Notes under the pieces: generated by a model
What the model was told of the DNA's origin: nothing
The model's database searches: none
The model's input: the letters and a program-made list of their open reading frames with translations, nothing else
In this document: positions 56,751 to 64,000 of the stretch, in pieces
Layout: every line of letters starts with the position of its first letter
Position numbering within the stretch: the first letter of the stretch is position 1
Program-made: the position numbers and the translations under genes
Assembly (NCBI GenBank): GCA_003117195.1
Contig: BDSI01000098.1
Coordinates: forward strand, 166,001 to 230,000
DNA: 64,000 nt
Source: Eudorina sp. 2006-703-Eu-15
Lineage: Eukaryota; Chlorophyta; Chlorophyceae; Chlamydomonadales; Volvocaceae
Direction of reading: 5' to 3'

Positions 56751-57396
56751 ATAGGCGGAAACCTCCACTTGTCCCAGAGATGTCCATGCCTGTCGCTGGT
56801 GCCCTTCTCGCCCATCCCCTCACCGACTCTTCGGCTGCCCCTGCTGCCTCCACCTCCACTGCCGCCGCTGCTGCTACCTCCAAGCCACCGCTGCGGCCGT
56901 GCCACTGTGCTCCACTCCTGCAGGACACCCTGCCGGGACCGTGAAACGGGAAGGGGACAGGGAGGGGTTGCCGATTCGTCAGCCTAATGGTACAACGTGC
57001 CCGTGATGCCTGGTCCCGGCACCACTGGCCTCACAGGCTCATGCCCATGCGAACGGCGGGCGGGGTATTGCGCCACGCTGCTCGGCCCCGGGGTTACCCG
57101 CGGAGGCTTTTGCCCCCCCGCCGGCTGCTGCTTCTTGCGGCGGCCGCGGAGAAGGAGGACCATGGGTGGTGCGCCACTCCCAACCTGCACTGAGAGGCCG
57201 GCAGCCACACTCGCAATCTGAGGCGGCCTCACCCATGGTGGAGTCCGCCCCGCGCTTAGGTGCATCATGATGGTGCATAACCGAGTATGCAGGGCCCTAG
57301 AAGTCGTCCCCCGACCGAATGCACCACATCTCGCCCAACCGCCCTGAATATGACGGGCCCAAGTTGAGGTCACATCAACACAGTCATACATACCGT
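56750..57396. other. GC-rich spacer downstream of the DOT1-like gene
   Basis: Proline/serine-type open frames exist on both strands, but none has conserved motifs. It may include the 3' UTR of the minus-strand gene ending at 57397. Confidence 0.4.
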
Positions 57397-58660
57397 TTAC
57401 GGCACCGGAACTGCCCTCTTGTAGATGTACGCCGTGAACTTGCCACTGCCCGACATGGCCACACCTGTGCATACTGCAACCAGTTGCAGGTCGCGGAAGC
57501 CAGCCGACTGGAGATGTTTTTTTATGTTTATCCTGCTGTCTTGCACAAAGGCCAAACCCTGCGCGTAAAGGAGTGACTGTTCGATGTGTCGGTGTGGTTT
57601 TCACACATCAATTTCATTCCCCACCTTCAGGTGCTTGCTCGCATAGACCCTGTGAGCCAGCTCCCTGCAATCGTCCAGGGCCCAACCCTGCCAAAAGGTG
57701 TAGAGGTGAGTTGAACTGTCTAGGCAATCAAGCGGCAATCCACCAACCGCGTTGTGCTGAATAGCAGGCCACTTGGACAGGAGATACGCGGCAGCTGCGC
57801 TCCCTACAAGGTCATACGAATACCCCAAGGTCATACTCCGCAACACGCAGCGCGAAAACACCGCAACTCTTACCGTACATCTCATAAAACACGGCATCGA
57901 AGTATCTGAGGCACGGGCCCATCGCTTGCTCAGTCCTGCCGCGGTCCAGCTCGAACCCCCAGACGCACTGCAGCCCCAGTAAAGCTGCATGCACCAGGGG
58001 GCGGCCGAGGCCCGCACCCGGATCCACCAGCACGCTGGACGTGCACATGCCGGTCAGCAGTATCAGTAGCGCGAACACGATGGATGTCCCCTTGTAGGCT
58101 ATTGTTCCGTACAAGCCCTCTCCACCGTTATTGCCACCGCCCTGGTTGCTCTGCACAGCGCCATTGTGATTTCGATGATAATGTGTTGTGAGGCATGGAG
58201 CACTTGATACTCATTTTTGCATGGCCCTCGCAATGGACGTACCTCCATGCGCGACCAGCGTTGATGGACAGTTCCAATGGCCTTGACAACGGGAACTGGT
58301 GCTGCCGAGTCTGCAGGTACAAGCCTTGGTTGTCGAAGCCGATATGGACGAACATGTACTGCTTATCTTACCTCCCATGCGTTCTAAGCTCGCGTTGATA
58401 AGGACATCCACCGTCCGTTTAGAGGCTGTGAGGCGTACAACGCCATTCGCATCCCTCATCTCTTCAAGGTAGTGGGGCACATCAGATACCCCGGTGGGCC
58501 CCGGTGGGCTGGGACGCGCGGCTCCGCTGGCATCATTTGCGCTGGTGGCCCCCGGCTGGCTGAGTGTTGGGCGGGGAGCGCCGGGCGACAGGGCAGGGGC
58601 CGCGGATGGCGTCGCGCTGGCAGCATCTGCGTCCGCGTTGGCTTCAACGCGGGTCGCCGT
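57397..58660 (-). CDS. DOT1-like SAM-dependent methyltransferase (3' five exons)
   Basis: Exons in transcript order: 58660-58372, 58310-58243, 58150-57874, 57803-57625, 57558-57397. They sum to 975 nt in one frame, ending TAA. Exon 3 has LYGTIAY...SSVLVDPGAGLGRPLVHAA, a class I SAM-binding motif of the DOT1 type (D-x-G-x-G-x-G-x-P), then GFELDR. Exon 4 has DSSTHLYTFWQGW, matching the THxYSFWxG signature of DOT1-like proteins. Exon 5 ends with SGSGKFTAYIY. Exon 1 is an Ala/Pro-rich linker followed by VPHYLEEM...LTASKRTVDVLI. True DOT1 methylates histone H3 K79. Here the target is unknown, and such DOT1-like families are often repeated in algal and protist genomes. Confidence 0.68.
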
Positions 58661-59095
58661 CTGTGTAGCGGTCAATGAACAGGACGGGCAGGGAAACGTT
58701 AAACCTCTTGAGAGGGGACCGCAGAGGGACATGGTGCCCATCCGTGCGCAAGTTTGGCATGTAGGGTTGGCAGACGGACGGTCCGAATCGCGCAACACCG
58801 TTGCAATACCCGAGCTGCACCGTCCCTGACCGCCCCACTCCCTCGCACCTCCGCCCCCGGCACACTGGGACGCGCGGCTGCGCTGGAGTCGCATCCGACT
58901 GCGGACGTGTCCACGTGCGTCATGCCCACAAGCGCGCTGGTGGGCCCCGGCTGGCTGAGTGTTGGGCGGGGAGCGCCGGACGACAGGGCAGGGGCCGCGG
59001 ATGGCGTCGCGTTGGCAGCATCTGCGTCCGCGTTGGCTTCAACGCGGGTCGCCGTCTGTGCAGCGGTCAATGAACAGGACGGGCAGGGAAAGACG
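58556..59095. repeat. About 140-bp direct duplication within the DOT1-like gene
   Basis: GGCTGAGTGTTGGGCGGGGA...CGTCGCG(C/T)TGGCAGC...GAACAGGACGGGCAGGGAAA occurs at 58556-58697 and again at 58950-59091 with very few differences. On the minus strand both copies encode FPCPSCSLTA followed by the same Ala/Asp/Pro-rich linker. Confidence 0.85.
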
Positions 59096-59345
59096 TTGAC
59101 ACGAAAGCAGGTCCGGCCGATCGTAAACTGCTTTGTATAGTCGCCCGAGCTGCCTGCCGCTATTCATTTACTGAAAACAGCCTCCTTCAAGAATATTGCG
59201 AAGACTTCTTTGCCGATCCCCTCCTCCTCGCACCATTCCTGCAGATCGCTCTCCAGCGGTATTGTATTATGACGAACACCACATGTGGGACAGACTCTGT
59301 CAGGTGGAGCCCCTCCGAGCGATAGACAGCTGTATGGGTTTGCCA
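58900..59345 (-). CDS. Probable upstream exons of the DOT1-like gene (zinc-ribbon segment)
   Basis: Around 59310-59168 a minus-strand frame has VCPTCGVRH...LQEWCEEEGIGKEVF, ending at a possible donor TTTTCA|GTAAAT. Around 59125-58950 a second frame has GDYTKQFTIGRTCFRV and FPCPSCS. The CPTC and CPSC pairs suggest a zinc ribbon in front of the methyltransferase domain. Exact exon borders and the start codon cannot be fixed, partly because the 140-bp duplication offers two alternative acceptors (CTGCACAG or CTACACAG). Confidence 0.45.
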
Positions 59346-59769
59346 TTTTGGCACAGAGTGCATTTCCTTGCGTGCACACCATAACTATCATCAGCAGTCC
59401 ATGTATGGACATATATACGAGTATAACGTTCGGCAGTTACCAGCAGTTTGCGGTAAGCACGGTGACCCGTACATGACCCTTTCGCTTGCTCGAGCAAGGG
59501 TAAAATAATGTACGGGTGAGCCGCGGTTTACCCCTTGCTCGCCAAATTTTTTCTTCATGTCGAGAAATTCCAAGTGCAAACAAATATAAACATCAATTTA
59601 ATATTGTTGGGGATGTTTGGGGCAGATAAGGACACAAGGGTGTGGCAAACAACCCCGGCCCTGCAGCGGGTTTAGCAAGGGGCCGTGCGCGACCCTACCT
59701 TGCACAGGGTACACAGGGTTTCGCAGCCGCAATCTAGGCCCCCGACACACCCTTTAGCCCCGGCAACAG

Positions 59770-60097
59770 GTGCAAATGCACTCCCTCGCCTGATCGATGC
59801 GCATAACCGTGCAGTGGAGGAGGCCGCAGTTAGCTGCCAGCAGAACCAGCCTTCGGCCAACAACGGCACAGCTGAAGACAGCACCCCCACATTCTCCATG
59901 GCCGCTAACCGTTACGCGGCAATTCCACCGTCGCGCTTCTTCGAAACACGAACGGGGCGTTCCACTGTACGACGGATCAATCGCACCATGGAGGTGTACG
60001 TGCGCCAGTTAAATGACACAGAGCTTCCAGCCTCATTGGAGGCACACGAATGGACGGCCCAGGCGTCAAGGACCAAGCTTGGTGCCAGGGCTGCTGG
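59770..60097 (+). pseudogene. Duplicated peptidase pro-region exon with 7-nt deletion
   Basis: It is very similar to gene 1 exon 46 (33395-33735): LIDAHNRAVE, NQPSANNGTAEDS, RFFETRTGRST and RQLNDTELP are all kept. Compared with gene 1, seven bases are missing after CTCATTGGA, deleting the DYRG codons and shifting the frame before the catalytic CxxCW. Similarity continues about 150 bp into the following intron (ACGAGGCTGTCAACGTACTT), so this is a DNA-level duplication and not a retrocopy. No other peptidase exon follows. Confidence 0.85.
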
Positions 60098-60249
60098 GTA
60101 AGGCCGTGCGTGTTTGCGTATTTTGCATGCCATTCATGATGACGTAAATGATGCGAGAGTTGTTTACGAGGCTGTCAACGTACTTGCTTACAAGTATTCA
60201 AAGCTAATTATTATTGTGATTGTTATCATCTTATTATTTGCTTAAAAGC

Positions 60250-61540
60250 TCGCTCTATTTTTTCGAGGTACACCCGGAAATCGTTCTAATTAATATTCCC
60301 TTTTCTTGGGCAGTCGCGCGAGTCTATGTGCACCTGGAGTGTTTTCGCAACAGAAGCAGTACTAGAGGGTACTCTTCCCGGTTCGGCAGGAGGTTACAAA
60401 TGTGACCCCACAGGAGCCTTAGTTGGAGTCAGGAGGGTGACTCTCAGTCGTGCAGGAGCTTAGGCAAAAAGGCATAGGTTCCTGCAGGAAAGACATGGAG
60501 TCCTGCAGGACTCATTGTACACCCCTGCAGGACGGTGCCATTGGCTTGAATGTTAACAATGAGTTTCCTTATATATGATTTGCAAGAAGGAATGCAAATT
60601 CCGCTCCCATGATGAGTATGTACTTGTAATTGTCTTTAGTCTATTAAGTCACCTAGCAATGGCTCCACTGGGCGTCAGTGCCCTGTCCACCCATGGTTTT
60701 ACTAAATGCCTACCGGGCTTTGGTTAAAATTGGCCTGACAGAGGGTTTAGGCTAAAATTGGCTAAAATAGGCTAAACTTGGCCTGACAGAGCCGGGTTTG
60801 TGGGGGAGGGTTGGGGTGGAGGGGCCAAGAGGGGGGGCGTTGTTGGGTAGTGTAGGTTTAGTAGGTTTCCTGGGCTGGGTTGGTGGATAGAGGGGGTACA
60901 GGGGGGCGGGTTTACTGATATGTGCCCTGCTGTGGTCATGCAGGGTACCGGATGGACCTGAACTACCATCATCATGTGCATGCTCAGTCCATGTGCAACA
61001 GTCTGATTAGTCTAATGTGAGTGTTGATAATTTTGGTCCTACTCAACTGGTGGTTCTCACTACCTACACTACCATGTTTTTCTGGGCATGGTCTACAAGT
61101 GTAATAAGGTCATGGGTTTCACCTGTCCTTTGCACCCCACCACCGCTATGTAATTTCGACAATTGCTTCCTTATGGCTGTCAAATTGACCCTTTTGCGGG
61201 GTGGATAAGAATGCAACCAATCAACGCATTTGTGATTCACATCACAGTTGCGGCAAGATCGCTCTGTTCATCTAAGACAGCATGTTACACAAATGAGCAT
61301 CACAGCTTCTGTACCATCTGTATACACAAGACTACGTATGTTCGACTGCCATGCGCACAGAAGGACCCCATGCCACTTATTATGCCAAGCATTTGTGTCG
61401 TGCAGCAACACATCTGAGTTTAAACAAATTCAGCTTGATCGGCTGAAAGAAAGCAAGTGAGAACACAGCAGAACCCTCCAGGCCAATTAGGCCAATAAGA
61501 CTAAATAAACATGACCAGCATCACCAAAATAGCAGAAAAC
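60250..61540. other. Non-coding region with short CTGCAGGA repeats
   Basis: Near 60440-60540 CTGCAGGA recurs four times (TCCTGCAGGA palindromes). Near 60720-60790 GGCTAAAAT(T/A)GG repeats. Small open frames at 61017-61460 show no recognisable domain. Confidence 0.4.
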
Positions 61541-61559
61541 AAGTATCCATGGGACCTCA

Positions 61560-61865
61560 CAGACTGTCTGAGGCCCCCACACACTGTATACGCTCTCTCT
61601 GGCCCCCACACGCTGTCTCAGGCCCACAAACAGTGACTCAGGCCCCCACACGGCGATTCAGGCCCACACACACTGTGTCAGGCCCCAACACGCAGTCTCG
61701 GTAGTCTCGGGACCCACCCGCCGTCCCAGGCCTCCACACTCCGTCCCAGCCCCCACACACAGTCGCAGGCCCCAACAAACCGTCTCAGACCCCCCTACAC
61801 GATCTCAAGCTGCCACAAACTGTCACAGGACCCAAACACTCTGTATCAGGACCTGCCACTCCTGT
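61560..61865. repeat. About 21-bp degenerate minisatellite
   Basis: Roughly fourteen imperfect units of CAGGCCCCCACACACTGTCT type, decaying rightward. Confidence 0.8.
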
Positions 61866-62932
61866 AGATCAACAGGTTTAATATGCTGACTCAACAACAT
61901 CAATCCGTTGTCGTGTTTGCCAGTGTACACGCCTTCCAAAGGTCAACCAGGTATCTACCTTATAGATTTGATGCCCTTTGAGCCCTTGATACACACAATA
62001 AAGGCATACCAGGTACTCAAAAGAGCAATCCTATGTGCACACAAAGGCGCACAGGGATTCAGATCAAATCAGAAGGTGCTACCATTGATATAGATAAGCA
62101 CTCTGAGAGATGATGGCAGAACACTCCCGAATACATATATATAGATATATATATTCATTAGAATGAAGCTACCAATGTATCTCTTGCCACGAGGCCTATC
62201 TGATTGTTCTCCCAGCTCTGAACCGGCGCCCCGAAAGCGAATCACAACCAAACGGCCCGATGTAACACCAGTCTTCAGCACCGTAAAGATATCAAAGCTG
62301 GATGTTACCAAGTTCCGATTCGGCATGTGGCTTTCCGCAGGCAGAGCTTCAATGCTAGCCGGTAAGCACAGCAGTAAGATAAACCTACTACTGTACCCAC
62401 TGTCCTAGCGCATCCACTTGGTTCATAAGCATTCACATCGCATATAGGTACAAGCTCGCTCAGCTATGTTGCACTATAGGAGTACTATAAGGACTCCTGG
62501 CAACCATCCAACGTATACCAGAATATATATAGCAAGCTATATCTTACTCGGAACACGTTGGTACACTGATTGGACCCCATTTGAAAGCTTTATATACCAA
62601 TCGGAGACCGGCAATACAAGCTTTCAATCGCTGTATCTCACCAACTACTGTGAAATATTATATATAATATATATATAATAAATATATATATATAATTACA
62701 TGATAAGTTGTTTTCACTTCATTGGTCTGAAGTCAGCTGTTTGCTTTCTTCATATATATGCATAGGGTGGGTTCCCCTTACTATAAGTAACAGTCCCCCC
62801 TATACTGACGGTGATCCAGTACGTGCGCATTTTTAATTTTACAAAAAAGTGGTACGACAGTGCCGTACGATTCATACCCCTCGCCGGAAAACACCCATAA
62901 CTCTCTCATACGTTGTCCGATTGAGCTCCTAT
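61866..62932. other. Unclassified DNA abutting the 28S segment
   Basis: AT-rich sequence with TATATA stretches (62130-62160, 62660-62700) and inverted phrases such as GTACGACAGTGCCGTAC. It is unrelated to rRNA. No gene is supported. Confidence 0.4.
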
Positions 62933-62980
62933 GAGTATAGGTCGCGCGCTTCAGCGCCATCCATTTTCGGGGCTAATTGA

Positions 62981-63014
<34 letters not shown>

Positions 63015-63306
63015 ATTTCGACTTCCATGACCACCGTCCTGCTGTTTATATCAATCAACACCCTTTGTGGGATCTAGGTTAGCGCGCAGTTTGGCACCTT
63101 AACTCGACTATCGGTTCATCCCGCATCGCCAGTTCTGCTTACCAAAAATGGCCCACTTGGAGCTCACATTGAATGCGCCGGTTCAATTAAGCAACCGACA
63201 CGTCTTACCTATTTAAAGTTTGAGAATAGGTGAAGGATGTTTCATCCCCCGAACCTCTAATCATTCGCTTTACCCGATAAAACTGATCAAGCTCCAGCTA
63301 TCCTGG

Positions 63307-63346
<40 letters not shown>

Positions 63347-63892
63347 AGTCTTTCGCCCCTATACCCAAGTCTGAAAAGCGATTTGCACGTCAGCACATCT
63401 ACGAGCCTCCACCAGAGTTTCCTCTGGCTTCACCCTGCTCAGGCATAGTTCACCATCTTTCGGGTCCCAACAGGTATGCTCGCACTCAAACCTTTCGCAG
63501 AAGCAACATGGTCGGTCGATGGTGCAGGCACAGGCCATCCCACCAGTCAGGTTACTTGCGCTTACGGGTTTTCCACCCGCCAACTCGCATACATGTTAGA
63601 CTCCTTGGTCCGTGTTTCAAGACGGGCCGATTAACGCTTTTCTGCCAGAGTCTTTAGGATGCAGATCCCGAAGGACAAAGCAACCTTTACGCCTTGGTCA
63701 ACTCGGCGGCATCGGCCGGATTACCTGGGTGGATCCGACTTTTATCCCGCCAAGTCAACCCACTCTGACCAGCACCCAGCACATTCAATGGGCCGTTAGG
63801 ACCACTTAAGCCTGGGCGCACCCACAAGCGCTAATCGCTTCCCTCTCAACAATTTCAAGCACTTTTAACTCTCTTTTCAAAGTTCTTTTCAT

Positions 63893-63926
<34 letters not shown>

Positions 63927-64000
63927 TCAGCAGTATTTAGCCTTAGAAGGGATTTACCTCCAAATTAGGGCTGCATTCCCAAACAACCCGACTCGTGGAA
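62933..64000 (-). rRNA. 28S (LSU) rRNA, partial, minus strand
   Basis: The reverse complement contains universally conserved nuclear LSU stretches: GTACCGTGAGGGAAAG, GAAAAGAACTTTGAAAAGAG, CCGTCTTGAAACACGGACCA, GACTTGGGTATAGGGGCGAA, GGTTCCCTCCGAAGTTTC and GTAACAACTCACCTGCCGAA. It enters from the window edge and, reading 5' to 3', stays recognisable to CGCGACCTATACTC at about 62933, where sequence becomes unrelated. The 3' part of the gene is therefore missing at this place. Confidence 0.95.

Noticed and set aside
55990..56751. 253-codon open frame
   Set aside because: GC-rich tandem repeats on either strand; no conserved motif.
61163..61460. Small Cys/His-containing open frames that briefly suggested a transposase zinc finger
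   Set aside because: Cys spacing does not fit a known pattern in either frame and no adjoining domain exists.

Overview
The window is eukaryotic nuclear DNA. Coding sequence is cut into many short exons with GT...AG borders, plant-type telomere motif (TTTAGGG/CCCTAAA) occurs inside introns, the right edge carries an antisense nuclear large-subunit rRNA segment, and the rest is dense with microsatellites, minisatellites and non-autonomous transposons. A unicellular alga or similar protist fits best. The species cannot be named from this sequence.

The core is a family of secreted papain-type (C1A) cysteine peptidase genes. Gene 1 (+, 6397-38132) can be assembled by hand into 53 exons. Every junction is phase-consistent and the sum is 5712 nt (1903 aa plus stop). 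It has a signal peptide, an N-terminal domain shared with its paralogue, about 1200 aa of ricin-B-type beta-trefoil lectin modules, and a complete papain domain with Gln, Cys, His and Asn in place. The lectin part is a five-exon cassette (A-B-C-D-E) repeated about eight times. Gene 2 (-, 43603-54350, 16 exons, 2400 nt, 799 aa) has the same ends, with many exons of identical length, but no lectin array. Gene 0 (-, 254-376) is the first exon of a further copy running off the left edge. A broken copy of the peptidase pro-region exon lies at 59770-60097. Gene 1 and gene 2 are convergent. The upstream regions of gene 0 and gene 2 are duplicates of each other.

Layout: 1-1150 gene 0 exon 1 and upstream region; 1150-6396 minisatellites and dispersed repeats; 6397-38132 gene 1, with introns holding a TRIM retroelement, hAT-like elements, a near-perfect palindrome and minisatellites; 38133-43602 repeats, a LINE remnant, a second hAT-type MITE with target duplication and one isolated terminal exon of a secreted glycoprotein; 43603-54350 gene 2; 54351-57396 duplicated upstream DNA and GC-rich tandem repeats; 57397-59340 a DOT1-like methyltransferase gene on the minus strand; 59770-60097 peptidase pseudo-exon; 60100-62932 non-coding repeats; 62933-64000 partial 28S rRNA that stops abruptly.

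Proposed product of gene 1: a secreted or vacuolar chimerolectin, in which a multivalent sugar-binding array is tethered to a cysteine protease. The domain reading comes from sequence motifs and exon structure. The function is inference.
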